A stretch of 64,000 nucleotides of DNA from G965222505 sp965222505 (GCA_965222505.1 OZ244956.1:2542001-2606000); one strand, 5' to 3'. Positions 43,483 to 53,467 are shown, counted from the stretch's first letter. A program made the numbers and translations. The notes: generated by a model not told the origin, from the letters alone.

Positions 43483-44578
43483 CAATCCACCCTCGTGCAA
43501 CTAATTCTGAGATAGGCAAACCTGTATCTGTATCCTCAATACGCCGGGCTCGGACAGGTCCATGCATAGACCGCTCAAACCATATTCCCGATTCCACGGC
43601 TAAATAATTAATCAGTTCAGGATGGTGAGAAATAAGAATGGCCTGCAAAGGCCCCTCTCCGCAAAAATCATACAGTGTGGTTAACCATGGTTGGATCTCA
43701 GCTAGGGCGATATAGTTGCTCGGCTCGTCAATGCAAAGTGTATAGTCCTCTTCACGGACTGCGTAGAGCAAGGTGTACAATGCAATCAGCGTCCGCTCGC
43801 CATCCGACAATTCATTCAAGCGATAAGAAAGCCCGCTTTTTCTACCATTCTCTGTTGCATACCTAACCTCAAGTACACGCTCATTTGAACCCGTCTCTTC
43901 GATATTGAAATATTGAAACCCTACCAAAATTTCTCTCAACGCCTCTGTTATGGCAATGGCTTTGCGTTGGTCTTGATAAATGTACCGATACCACGATGTG
44001 AAATTTTCCATTCCCGGTGACAATTCTGATTCCTCCCTACGACTGACTTCTAGCATTGACTTAGGGTTAACAGATACAATGATCAAACGCTTGATTCTAT
44101 CCTTGAACCAAGTAAGCAGGGTGTTATCAGACCTAGCGGGAAGCGTGGCGACAGCTGACCGTGTCCAGTCAAATGGATATGTGGGCCCCTCAGAATAATT
44201 GTCGCGATAGAGATGAGCATCACCTTTTTCAAATCGAAGCAGTGGCTTTTGCTCGTAATAGAGACGTTCAAATGAGATGCGGGCTAGTTGCTTTACATCA
44301 TAATGTTCTATACCTAACTCATATTTATACGTGCCTCCATTTCCCTCTAACTCTAGCTCAAACCGTTGTAAAGCGCTTACCTGCCAACGTGTTCGGGTGT
44401 CTGCGAAAAAAAGTGTTGAAACCTCCTTACCCATGAGCAAGCTTCTTATGTCTCTAAGTACTTCAAAAATCGTGGTTTTTCCTGATCCATTGGAACCAAG
44501 GATCAGATTCATCCTCTCAAATTCAAGGTCAAAATTTGAGCAGCATTTATAGTTGTCTATGTAGATTCTCTTTAGCAT
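43475..44578 (-). CDS. ABC-type/OLD-like AAA ATPase (AAA_21), sensor of a two-gene system
   Basis: 367 residues from ATG 44578. Walker A GSNGSGKTT at 28-36. ABC-like signature ELSDGERTLIAL, Walker B TLCIDEPS and H-loop ILISHHPE are present, the order typical of SMC/OLD-like ATPases. There is no fused TOPRIM domain; a TOPRIM-like protein is encoded in trans by the overlapping next gene. The pairing recalls PARIS (AriA/AriB) and RloAB. The region is AT-richer than its neighbours, suggesting transfer. No transposase or integrase is adjacent. Confidence 0.8.
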   Translation of the reverse strand: MLKRIYIDNYKCCSNFDLEFERMNLILGSNGSGKTTIFEVLRDIRSLLMGKEVSTLFFADTRTRWQVSALQRFELELEGNGGTYKYELGIEHYDVKQLARISFERLYYEQKPLLRFEKGDAHLYRDNYSEGPTYPFDWTRSAVATLPARSDNTLLTWFKDRIKRLIIVSVNPKSMLEVSRREESELSPGMENFTSWYRYIYQDQRKAIAITEALREILVGFQYFNIEETGSNERVLEVRYATENGRKSGLSYRLNELSDGERTLIALYTLLYAVREEDYTLCIDEPSNYIALAEIQPWLTTLYDFCGEGPLQAILISHHPELINYLAVESGIWFERSMHGPVRARRIEDTDTGLPISELVARGWIDG

Positions 44579-44635
44579 CTCCACTCTCTTGTTTAGGATG
44601 TCGATACCACGCAAGAGAGGACCGTACTGTTCCCC

Positions 44636-45688
44636 CTATTTTTGTTCTCCCCTAGTCCAGACGAAGCGATCGAGGCGGGAAACATATTGCAGCGAGACCA
44701 TCTGATACACAGTCTCCACCGAAGCCACCGTAATATGAACCGGGCCGTCCGGCACTTCCCACACCGCCAAATCCTGGGGGGTATACGACAGCAACCCTTG
44801 TTCAGCATATTCCAGAATGTGCCGGATGTGCCCGGTTTCATCATAGACATCCACCCGAATAATGCCAGGACGCAAGTTCAGCACATAGAGATGGTCTCCA
44901 ACGACTTTCGCCGAAGAGATCAACAACGGCGCATCGTCCTCCTCCCCCAACACAAAGGCCCGGCTTCGGGCCAACATCGGGGAATCAAACCCAATCAGTG
45001 CCAGCGTATCCCGTCGTCCAGCCGCGTAAAGCACATCGACCACCGGCCGATAGGCCGAAAAGCTCAGGAGCCGGTCGTTCCAGAAGCGCATCACGCCCCG
45101 GTGCCGCCAACCCGGCCCCGCCATTTTGACCTGTTCAGCGTTGGGGTTTTCAAGATCCAGGAAATAGGTGCTGTCCGGCGGATTCACGTGTTTGAAATAG
45201 CTCCGTGTTTCATCCACAACAGCGTAGGCCGAGAGGGCCCCCACCGAGGTGAATTCCGGCAGACGTTGGCTATCTACCACCCGCCCTTCCCGGATGAACC
45301 GAATGACTCCGGTACCTGCACTAAAGACAGCCACGGCCTCGTCACGCATACCCACCAAATACGGATAGGTCAACATGGTATCCTTGACGGTAGCCGTTAC
45401 CGCGCCGTCCTCTGTTAACGTTAACACCTCGCTGCTTAACAGATCAGTCGCGTACAGGACACCGGACGAATCACTCTGGAGTGTGTTGATGTACCGCCCA
45501 GCGGTCGTCGTGCTGTCCATCTTTCCGAGATACACCAGGGAATCGACCACAAGGGCCGAGGCCACGGTGCGCGACAGGGAATCGGCTGGGAAGAGCTCCG
45601 TCGGTTCCTGCTGCCGACTGAACAGACAGCCAGAGAACAGTAGGGCCAGCACAGGTATCAGGCCGCAATGCGGGAAAGAGAAAGTCAT
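44636..45688 (-). CDS. Lipoprotein with 6-bladed beta-propeller-like domain
   Basis: 350 residues with a lipobox LLFSGC. The mature chain repeats short strand motifs of a 6-bladed propeller (LQSDSSGVLYATDLLSSEVL, DHLYVLNLRPGIIRVDVYDE). Ligand unknown. The start overlaps the VPS10-like gene stop (ATGA), so it is probably cotranscribed with it and downstream of it. Confidence 0.72.
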   Translation of the reverse strand: MTFSFPHCGLIPVLALLFSGCLFSRQQEPTELFPADSLSRTVASALVVDSLVYLGKMDSTTTAGRYINTLQSDSSGVLYATDLLSSEVLTLTEDGAVTATVKDTMLTYPYLVGMRDEAVAVFSAGTGVIRFIREGRVVDSQRLPEFTSVGALSAYAVVDETRSYFKHVNPPDSTYFLDLENPNAEQVKMAGPGWRHRGVMRFWNDRLLSFSAYRPVVDVLYAAGRRDTLALIGFDSPMLARSRAFVLGEEDDAPLLISSAKVVGDHLYVLNLRPGIIRVDVYDETGHIRHILEYAEQGLLSYTPQDLAVWEVPDGPVHITVASVETVYQMVSLQYVSRLDRFVWTRGEQK

Positions 45689-48576
45689 GGGTTGGGAATG
45701 GTCAACATCTGCGTTTGCGTGGTCCCGGCAGCCTCGACTTCCACCGTATACGTGCCCGGTCCAGGGTATGTCTTGCCGGTATCCGTTTCCTCGGCTTTGG
45801 GCGGGTCCTCGTCGTTTTCGTCGGCAAGGGCTTTTTGATGAGTGGCCCAGGCCTCGGCATCTACGGCGAGGTCATAGGTTGTGTAGTTCAGGCCCTGGCT
45901 GCCGTCTTCGGTCCACTCGTGCAGCAAATCTCCACCTTCCGTCTTGACCCGAACCGTTACAGGGCCAGCAGCTTTGAGATAGTAGGCCACCTGAACCTCC
46001 GGCTCAACCGGCTCGCCCCAGGCCCAGCTTTTGTTGCCCCAGCGGTCGCTGTGACGTACCTCGTCTATCGGAAAGAAATGCACCGCTTCGGCCAACAGTT
46101 CATCGGTGAGCTGCTGCACGTGCGTTACGTCGGCAATGTAGATGGAGCGGCCATGCGTACCGACGATCAGGTCATGTTCACGCGGATGAACGCGCAGGTC
46201 GTGCACCGGCGTATAGGGCATGTTATTGATCATCCCCATGAACGTCTGCCCGCCGTCCAGCGAGGCGTACAGCCCGTGGTCGGTGCCCACGTACAGCAGG
46301 TTCGTGTTTTCAGGATCTTCCAGAACCACATTGACCGGCTCGGTCGGGAGGTCTGATCCAAGCTGTGCCCAGGTTTGGCCGTAATCGGTAGAACGAAACA
46401 CCAGCGCCTCGAATTGATCCATGCGGTACCCATTCAGGGAGACATAAACGGTGGCTTCATCATGTTTGGAGGCTTCGACTCGGCTCACCCAGTAGTTGGC
46501 GTAGGCTTCCGGCAAAGTGTCTGAGATGCGCGTCCAGGCCACACCCCCGTCGCGGGTGAGGTGCACGTACCCATCGTCGCTGCCGACGTAGATTACCCCG
46601 AATTTGAAGGGGGATTCGTCGATGGACGTGAGGGTGCCGTAGGGCACGTCTCCGGCTTGCCCGCCACGGGTGAGGTCTTCCGAAATGGCCTCGAAGTCTT
46701 CCCCTTGATTCATGGAGCGGAAGAGTTTTTGGGCCCCCATGTAGAGGATGTCTTCGTTGTGGCGAGACAGGTGGATCGGGGTTTGCCAGTTGAAGCGCAG
46801 AGGACGTTCGCCGAGTTCGTGTTGCGGACGTACACTGGTCCGCTTGCCGGTAGCTTTGTCGATCCGGGCATAGAAACCAAACTGGAGGCCGGTATAAACG
46901 GTATTGTTGTCCCGAAAATCGACCGCTGTCTGCATGCCGTCGCCACCGTAAATCCGGTCGTAGGGGTAATTGCCTTCCTGATGCCAGCCGTCTCCGGCTT
47001 CGTAGGTGCTGGGGCCGGTCCATACGCCGTTGTCTTGCAAGCCACCGTAGATGTTGTACGGCTCGGCCATGTCGATGGCGATGGCGTAGAATTGCCCGAC
47101 CGCCGGGGTATTCAGCTTGAACCAGGTTTCACCGTCGTCATAGGACAGGTTGGCCCCTCCATCATTGCCGTTGATGAGATGGCCGGGCCGGGCCGGGTTA
47201 ATCCATACGGCGTGATGGTCAGAGTGGACGTTGTCCTGGTCGATGTTTATGAATGTTTTCCCGCCGTCGTCTGAGCGGAGGAGTGGTACACCGGTCAGGT
47301 AGATACGATTAACGTCGGAGGGGGCCACACGCATGTGGCCGAAGTAGTAGCCGTAGGAATTGTACATCGCGTCGATGTAGTCCTCATGGGTACGCGCCCA
47401 GGTTTGGCCGCCGTCATCGGTACGGTATACCTCGGCTCCGATGACGGGCGTATCAAACAACTGACTGTTGGCATCTTCTACATATTCGACCAGCGCAATA
47501 GGGGCCAGGCTACCGTCTCGAATCTGCTCGATGATGGCATCTGCCTTGTACTTTTCGGGAAAGTTGTTGCGTTCGAGATAGTCGGCGAGGTCGGTTTCTT
47601 CGACTTGCGCCAGAAGGTCTGCTGCTGAAATCGTCCGCAGCATCTCCTTGGTGAGGGCTGGTTCCTCCTCGTCGGGGTCCTTGTCCCGCCGGTTCTGGTT
47701 ATCGACGATGGCGTAGAGGGTGTTGGTCTGAGCCGGGTGAATATCCAGCCCGATGCGGCCCACACCTGCGCCGGTTGGGAAGCCGCTGTCTTCGGTGGAC
47801 AACAGCGCCCAGGTGTCGCCGCCGTCGGTGCTTTTGTAGAGACCGGAGGTGGTGCCGCTTTCCACAAAGTCCCAGGCCCGGCGTGTGCGATGCCACATCG
47901 CGGCGTACAGCACATCGGGGTTGGAGGGGTCCAGGACGAGGTCTACCGCGCCGGTATTGTCATCCACGAAGAGGGCCTTTTGCCAAGTTTGGCCGCCGTC
48001 ACGGGTTTTGAAAATGCCGCGTTCCGGGTTCGCGGAGTACAGGTGCCCGACGGCTGCCACCCATACGGTATTGGGGTCAGACGGGTGCAGCACCACACGC
48101 CCGATGTGATGGGTTTCTTCGAGGCCCAGATGGGTCCAGGTCTTACCCCCGTCGGCACTCCGATACAGGCCTGCACCGGCATAGGAAGACCGGCTGGAAT
48201 TGGACTCCCCGGTGCCCATCCAAATCGTTTCACCGTTGGCCCAATTGACCGCGATGTCCCCGATGGTCATCACAGCCTGATCGTCGAACAGGGGATTAAA
48301 AGCGGTGCCGTTGCTGGTCGTTTTCCAGAGGCCGCCCGAGGCATAGGCCACATAAAAGTGAGAGGGATCAGCCGGGTTGGCATCGATATCCACCACGCGC
48401 CCGCTCATGATCGTCGGGCCGACGGACGTAAATTCAACCTCGCCAAGCAAGGAGTTTGCTTGCAGCGCATTGCGTTGGGTATAGGCGTCCATCCGGGCCG
48501 AGGCCGGGGTATAGGACTGTGCGTGAGTGAAACCGGCGGCTCCCCACAGGAGCAATCCAAAGAGAAGACGATACAT
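45685..48576 (-). CDS. VPS10/sortilin-like BNR-repeat (glycosyl hydrolase-like) secreted protein
   Basis: 963 residues with a signal peptide (YRLLFGLLLWGAAGFTHAQ). Many BNR/Asp-box repeats (for example RSADGGKTWTHLG, KTRDGGQTWQKA, STDGGDTW, RTDDGGQTWAR) form a long beta-propeller as in VPS10 and sialidase-like proteins. A C-terminal beta domain follows. It may bind or degrade an external polymer; catalytic residues cannot be assigned. ATG 48576 directly precedes the signal peptide. It overlaps the downstream lipoprotein gene by 4 bp. Confidence 0.85.
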   Translation of the reverse strand: MYRLLFGLLLWGAAGFTHAQSYTPASARMDAYTQRNALQANSLLGEVEFTSVGPTIMSGRVVDIDANPADPSHFYVAYASGGLWKTTSNGTAFNPLFDDQAVMTIGDIAVNWANGETIWMGTGESNSSRSSYAGAGLYRSADGGKTWTHLGLEETHHIGRVVLHPSDPNTVWVAAVGHLYSANPERGIFKTRDGGQTWQKALFVDDNTGAVDLVLDPSNPDVLYAAMWHRTRRAWDFVESGTTSGLYKSTDGGDTWALLSTEDSGFPTGAGVGRIGLDIHPAQTNTLYAIVDNQNRRDKDPDEEEPALTKEMLRTISAADLLAQVEETDLADYLERNNFPEKYKADAIIEQIRDGSLAPIALVEYVEDANSQLFDTPVIGAEVYRTDDGGQTWARTHEDYIDAMYNSYGYYFGHMRVAPSDVNRIYLTGVPLLRSDDGGKTFINIDQDNVHSDHHAVWINPARPGHLINGNDGGANLSYDDGETWFKLNTPAVGQFYAIAIDMAEPYNIYGGLQDNGVWTGPSTYEAGDGWHQEGNYPYDRIYGGDGMQTAVDFRDNNTVYTGLQFGFYARIDKATGKRTSVRPQHELGERPLRFNWQTPIHLSRHNEDILYMGAQKLFRSMNQGEDFEAISEDLTRGGQAGDVPYGTLTSIDESPFKFGVIYVGSDDGYVHLTRDGGVAWTRISDTLPEAYANYWVSRVEASKHDEATVYVSLNGYRMDQFEALVFRSTDYGQTWAQLGSDLPTEPVNVVLEDPENTNLLYVGTDHGLYASLDGGQTFMGMINNMPYTPVHDLRVHPREHDLIVGTHGRSIYIADVTHVQQLTDELLAEAVHFFPIDEVRHSDRWGNKSWAWGEPVEPEVQVAYYLKAAGPVTVRVKTEGGDLLHEWTEDGSQGLNYTTYDLAVDAEAWATHQKALADENDEDPPKAEETDTGKTYPGPGTYTVEVEAAGTTQTQMLTIPNP

Positions 48577-48716
48577 GGGCGAATGGGCTTCGGTGGTGCA
48601 GATCAGCGGAACAAGCAATCGAGGTATGGTATTAGTTCACACGCAGGATTGCAATCCACCCGGTCATTTTTTACGCCGTCTCCTTTGCAGAACAAGCTTT
48701 TTTCATTCTCTAAGCC

Positions 48717-50333
48717 ATGACCCTCAAAACGATTCTCTGCGCGTTCTTCTACTTGTATGCCGTATCTCCCATGCTGGCCCAGGAGCCGGTAGACACGACG
48801 GCCATTTCGTTCATCCGGCAACAGGGTCTGGAATACAGCCAGGTCATGGCGGTGGCCGGTCAGTTGACGGATGTGTTCGGCCCGCGCCTGACCAATTCTC
48901 CCAACACGGACCAGGCTGGAGACTGGGCAATGGAGCAACTGCGTACATGGGGCCTACAGCGGGTCCATCGCGAATTGTGGGGACCGTTTGGCCGGGGGTG
49001 GTCCTATGATCGGTTTAGCCTGCACGTCACGGCTCCCACACCATTCCCCGTACTGGCGTACCCCAAAGCGTGGTCTCCAGACACCGGCGGCCCACTCACC
49101 GGGACCGTAATCCATCTGAATGCCGAAAACGAGGCCGACCTCGAAGCCTACCGCGGCCAACTGGCCGGCAAATTTGTACTCCTGGACCCCATTCAGGAGG
49201 CCGGCCCTGATTTTGAGGCCACAGCCAGGCGGCGGGATGCCGAGGAGTTGTTAAAACTTGCCAATGCGGGCAAACCTGGCCGATCCTCCCGTTCCTACAG
49301 CGAAGAGGCCATGGCCCGTTACCGGTTCAACCAGTATAAAATGCTGTTCCTCTACGCTGAGCAACCGGCTGCCTTGCTTAGCCGGAGTGGCCGGGGAGAC
49401 GAGGGCGCGGTTTTCGTCCAGGCCGCCGACGTGCCGCTGGTGGCTGAGGGCGACGGGTATGTGCAGGCCCGTGCCTGGGACGTGGACATGGCGGTTTTAC
49501 CCCAGGCCACCCTGGGTGCCGAGGATTACAACCGGATCTTGCGCCTGCTGGACCGGGGCCTGCCGGTCTCGCTTGCAATGAACCTGTCTGCGGTATACCA
49601 TGAAACCGACCTCATGGGTGCCAACCTCCTGGCCGAGTTACCGGGCACAGACCCAAACCTGGGGCAGGAGGTGGTGATGCTGGGGGCGCACTTCGATTCC
49701 TGGCATGCCGGAACAGGAGCCACGGACAACGCCGCCGGGGTGGCGGTTATGATGGAGGCCATGCGCATCCTGAAAGCTACGTTTGATTCGCTGGACACGG
49801 CCCCGAGACGTACCATTCGGGTGGCGTTATGGGGAGGGGAGGAACAGGGACTGCTCGGTTCCAGAGCCTATGTGAATACCCATTTTGCTGAGCTGGGAGA
49901 CTGGGGGCAACCGCCCCTTACGTTAAAGCCGGGGCATGAAAAGCTATCTGCGTATTACAACCTGGACAACGGCACCGGCAAAATCCGGGGCATCCACTTA
50001 CAGGGCAATGAAGCCGCCGGGCCGATCTTCCGGGATTGGCTCAGGCCGTTTGCAGATTTGGAGGCGAGTACCGTTTCACTCGCCAATACAGGGGGCACAG
50101 ACCACTTGCCCTTCGACGATGCAGGTTTACCGGGTTTCCAGTTTATACAGGACCATATCGCCTACGGGACGCGCACACACCACTCCAGCCTGGACGTGTA
50201 CGATCAACTCATGCCAGACGACCTCAAGCAGGCCGCAATGGTCATCGCGTCCTTTGCCTACCATACCGCCCAACGCGACGAAAAAATTCCGCGCAAGGCA
50301 CCGGTCGAGGGGTCCGGGGCTGGTACCCGATAA
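48717..50333 (+). CDS. M28 family secreted peptidase (carboxypeptidase Q-like)
   Basis: 538 residues with a signal peptide (TLKTILCAFFYLYAVSPMLAQ). A PA-like insert, then M28 metal-site motifs GAHFDSWHAG, TDNAAGV, GGEEQGLLGS, NLDNGTGK and NTGGTDHLPFD. It is divergent from the VPS10-like gene. Distinct from the M28 enzyme at 28749 by the HFDSW ligand context. Confidence 0.9.
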   Translation: MTLKTILCAFFYLYAVSPMLAQEPVDTTAISFIRQQGLEYSQVMAVAGQLTDVFGPRLTNSPNTDQAGDWAMEQLRTWGLQRVHRELWGPFGRGWSYDRFSLHVTAPTPFPVLAYPKAWSPDTGGPLTGTVIHLNAENEADLEAYRGQLAGKFVLLDPIQEAGPDFEATARRRDAEELLKLANAGKPGRSSRSYSEEAMARYRFNQYKMLFLYAEQPAALLSRSGRGDEGAVFVQAADVPLVAEGDGYVQARAWDVDMAVLPQATLGAEDYNRILRLLDRGLPVSLAMNLSAVYHETDLMGANLLAELPGTDPNLGQEVVMLGAHFDSWHAGTGATDNAAGVAVMMEAMRILKATFDSLDTAPRRTIRVALWGGEEQGLLGSRAYVNTHFAELGDWGQPPLTLKPGHEKLSAYYNLDNGTGKIRGIHLQGNEAAGPIFRDWLRPFADLEASTVSLANTGGTDHLPFDDAGLPGFQFIQDHIAYGTRTHHSSLDVYDQLMPDDLKQAAMVIASFAYHTAQRDEKIPRKAPVEGSGAGTR

Positions 50334-50351
50334 GCAGAAAAGGCTGTACCG

Positions 50352-52316
50352 TTACGGGACGGGATTAAATGAGGTTTGGTGCGAGGGTACGATTTCAGTC
50401 AACACCTGCAGCAGCTCATCACGCGTGAAGGGTTTGCCGATGTAGGCATCGAACCCGGCACGCAGGAAGCGCTCGCGGTCTCCCGGCAGCACATAAGCCG
50501 TCATCGCCACGATGGGCAAGTCCTGGTTGCGCTCGTCGGCACGGATGGCCCGGAGTACATCGAGGCCGGTGTGTTGTTCACCAAGGTTGATATCCAGCAA
50601 GACGGCCCTGAAGGCATGGTCCTGAATCTGGTTCAGGGCTTCCTTCATTGTGGCCACCACAGTGATATCTGCAAACTCTCGCATGAGGCGTGGGACGAGG
50701 ACCTGGGTTTCCCGGTTATCCTCTACCAGAAGCAAGTTCAGACGTTCGGAACCAACGACGGACGGCGGCGGCGCATCCTTCACGATGCGGGGGAAAGAAA
50801 CGCTAAAGCGGGTGCCCGTATGCGGACTACTTTCGACGGAAATGGCTCCGCCCATGAGGTCTACGAAACGCTTGGCGATCATCAGGCCAAGGCCGGCTCC
50901 CCCGTAGGCCAGTTTCAGGCTGCCTTCTTCCTGCTGAGAAAACTCAAACAGTTGAGGCAATAATTCCTGGTCTATGCCGGTACTGGTATCCTGCACTCGA
51001 ATGTGGGCGTGGCTCGCATCATGGGTGACCTCCACACTTACATGGCCCCGCGGCGACATTTTGATGCCGAAGTGCAACAGGTGATACATCACCCGGCTCA
51101 GCGCGGACTCGTCCAGTTCGGCTTCCAGCTTTTCTGTGGACGGCACAAACTTGAGCCGTACCTCACTCTCTTCCGCCTGTATGTCAACCAGAGAAAGGCT
51201 TTGCCGGGCTTCAGCCCCCACATCCAGAATAGATGAATCAAGCCGGACGGCACCGGCTTCAAGGCGAGCCAGGTCCGAGATCAGGTCCAGGGTGCTTAGG
51301 AGCCGTTTACTACTGCGGCGAATAAGTTCTGTAAACTCAAGCAGTTCGCCCTCAACTTCCTCAGCCAACATGCTGGAAAAGCCAAGGATACTTGCCATCG
51401 GCGTACGTATTTCGTGCCCAATGTTGGCCAGGAAAGCCGACTTAAGTTGGGACATTTGCTCCGCTTTCTCCTTACCGGCTCGGACGTCTTCGAACGTCAT
51501 CCGTTCGCTCAAGTCGCTGGTAATGGACAAGACGTTGTGCGGCTGCCCTTGCGGATCGAGTATGGAGTGGAGCCGGGTCTGGGCCCACAGGTATTGACCA
51601 TTTCGGTGCTGGAGACGGTACGTGATTTTCGAAGAACGCTCAGCCTTTTCGACGTGGGTGTTAAACCGGGCTTGCACCTGGGCGGCGTCGTCCAGGTGGG
51701 CCAGTTCGAACAGGGTTTTCCCCATGAGGCTGCCGGGTTCATGCCCCAACATACGTTCCGCTGCGGCGCTGATGTAGGCCAAATTGCCGTCCAGTCCGTG
51801 CAACCCAACCAGATCACTGACCCGGTCAGCCAACAGGCGCATATCGAGCGTATCATCGGCGGCTTTCGGTGCCGGCGCTGATGCTGCCACAGGCTGATCC
51901 CGCAGGTCCCGCACGGCACACAGCACGAACGTTTTGTGCCCGAAGCGCATCACCGATCCATCAATGCGCACAGGGAATGCGCCACCTTCCAATGCATGGT
52001 GCTGGGTATCAAATTGAAGCGCTCGCTGCTCAGAAATGGCATCTTGAACCGCTTGCCGTGCGGCGGATTCGTTGTCGCCGAGACCCCAAAAGTTTTGACG
52101 CTTCCAAGTCTCCTGCTCGAACCCATACAAGTCCATAGCACGACGGTTAAGCTTAACAATTGCACCGGTTTCCGTATCCACAATGAGAATGGGATCAGGG
52201 ACCAACTCAATGCATTGCTGCCAGATTTGTTGTACCAGGCCGGGTTCAGCCTTTGTAGAAGGGCGTTGTGTGATCGGGGTAGCCTTGCCTACCGCGACCG
52301 AACTACTAGTCGTCAT
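50352..52316 (-). CDS. Hybrid histidine kinase with two PAS domains and a receiver; ATP-lid N-box degenerate
   Basis: 654 residues. PAS domains at about 30-140 and 155-275, HisKA H-box NIGHEIRTP with His301, HATPase at about 390-510 and a REC domain at about 525-645 (Asp575 in LLDINL, Lys628). There is no transmembrane helix, so it is a cytosolic sensor. The ATP-binding N-box, usually NLLxNAxKFT, reads HLLHFGIKMS, so both Asn that coordinate Mg-ATP are missing. Other motifs (DTSTGI, GGAGLGL) are mostly kept. It may be catalytically weak or dead. Confidence 0.87.
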   Translation of the reverse strand: MTTSSSVAVGKATPITQRPSTKAEPGLVQQIWQQCIELVPDPILIVDTETGAIVKLNRRAMDLYGFEQETWKRQNFWGLGDNESAARQAVQDAISEQRALQFDTQHHALEGGAFPVRIDGSVMRFGHKTFVLCAVRDLRDQPVAASAPAPKAADDTLDMRLLADRVSDLVGLHGLDGNLAYISAAAERMLGHEPGSLMGKTLFELAHLDDAAQVQARFNTHVEKAERSSKITYRLQHRNGQYLWAQTRLHSILDPQGQPHNVLSITSDLSERMTFEDVRAGKEKAEQMSQLKSAFLANIGHEIRTPMASILGFSSMLAEEVEGELLEFTELIRRSSKRLLSTLDLISDLARLEAGAVRLDSSILDVGAEARQSLSLVDIQAEESEVRLKFVPSTEKLEAELDESALSRVMYHLLHFGIKMSPRGHVSVEVTHDASHAHIRVQDTSTGIDQELLPQLFEFSQQEEGSLKLAYGGAGLGLMIAKRFVDLMGGAISVESSPHTGTRFSVSFPRIVKDAPPPSVVGSERLNLLLVEDNRETQVLVPRLMREFADITVVATMKEALNQIQDHAFRAVLLDINLGEQHTGLDVLRAIRADERNQDLPIVAMTAYVLPGDRERFLRAGFDAYIGKPFTRDELLQVLTEIVPSHQTSFNPVP

Positions 52317-52606
52317 GCCCTAGCCTCCTTAAAAGTGTATGTCACTTGTGCTACGCCAAGACGGATTTGGCCCAAGCCCCTTCTGCCTAAAAGGGGGACG
52401 AAGACATCAATCTTGCGCGTGAAACGATTCGATTACCTCTTATTGCCTCTGTTTTGCCTCACTTTGGCAACTTACTAAGATTATGAATTTGAAGATTAAA
52501 AATCAAGCACTTGGCCCTAGAATGGTGGTGTCAAGCAAGCGAAACCGTAGATTCACCCCATGAAATTGTATTTTTTTACCTGAACATTCCTGCCGATTTT
52601 TAAGCC
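52317..52606. other. Divergent intergenic region without recognised elements
   Basis: Separates the hybrid kinase and the K+ channel. It is AT-richer near 52480-52600 and likely holds promoters for both. No clear TTTG/TAnnTTTG pair, repeat or RNA gene was found. Confidence 0.3.
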
Positions 52607-53464
52607 ATGACGCAATCTGACTCTTTTGCACCGCATACCCTTCGGCGGAAGCTGCATGATATTATTTTTGAAGCAGAAACACGGGCCGGCAAGCTGTTCG
52701 ACCTGGGTCTGATTCTGGCCATTGTCGCCAGTGTGGTGGTCGTCATGCTGGAAAGCGTAGATGCGTACGAACAACGGTTCGGCCAACTCTTCTATATTGC
52801 AGAGTGGTACTTCACCATTGTGTTCACCCTCGAATACCTGCTCCGGCTGTATTGCGTCCCGAAACCACTCAACTATGCCTTCAGCTTCTTTGGGCTTGTA
52901 GACCTGCTCTCCGTCATCCCGACGTATCTCAGTTTATTCCTGCCCGGCGCGCAATATCTATTGGTGATTCGCTTGCTGCGGGTGCTGCGTATCTTCCGGG
53001 TCTTAAAGCTGATGCAATACCTCTCGGAAGGCCAGGTACTGGCCCGTGCCCTGAAAGCCAGCCGTCCCAAAATCACGGTATTTCTGTTTACCGTCATGAC
53101 CATGGTGGTCATTCTGGGAGCCTTGATGTACCTGATCGAAGGGTGTACCGCCCTAATTAACGGGGTGGACAGCACCTGTGATTCCAACTTTACCAGCATC
53201 CCCCGCAGCATCTATTGGGCCATTGTTACCCTAACGACTGTCGGCTATGGGGATATTGCCCCCCAAACCAGCATCGGGCAAGCCCTTGCAGCCGTGGTGA
53301 TGGTGATGGGCTATGCCATCATTGCCGTCCCAACCGGCATTGTGAGCGTCGAACTCTCCAATGCACAGAAACTGGGGGTTTCGACTGAGGTATGCATGGC
53401 CTGCAACGCCGAAGGACATGACATTGATGCCCAGTACTGTAAGTTCTGTGGGGAGGAATTATAG
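52607..53464 (+). CDS. Voltage-gated potassium channel with a C-terminal zinc ribbon
   Basis: 285 residues, six transmembrane segments. S4 is RLLRVLRIFRVLKLMQYL with Arg/Lys every third residue. The pore has TLTTVGYGDI, the K+ selectivity filter. The last 23 residues hold a Cys-x2-Cys-x11-Cys-x2-Cys motif (Cys263, 266, 278, 281), a predicted zinc ribbon on the cytoplasmic side. It may sense metal or redox state; that is inferred. Confidence 0.88.
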   Translation: MTQSDSFAPHTLRRKLHDIIFEAETRAGKLFDLGLILAIVASVVVVMLESVDAYEQRFGQLFYIAEWYFTIVFTLEYLLRLYCVPKPLNYAFSFFGLVDLLSVIPTYLSLFLPGAQYLLVIRLLRVLRIFRVLKLMQYLSEGQVLARALKASRPKITVFLFTVMTMVVILGALMYLIEGCTALINGVDSTCDSNFTSIPRSIYWAIVTLTTVGYGDIAPQTSIGQALAAVVMVMGYAIIAVPTGIVSVELSNAQKLGVSTEVCMACNAEGHDIDAQYCKFCGEEL

Positions 53465-53467
53465 GGG

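Noticed and set aside
47737..48720. 327-codon plus-strand ORF
   Set aside because: It is antisense to the VPS10-like gene and has no recognisable domain or signal peptide.
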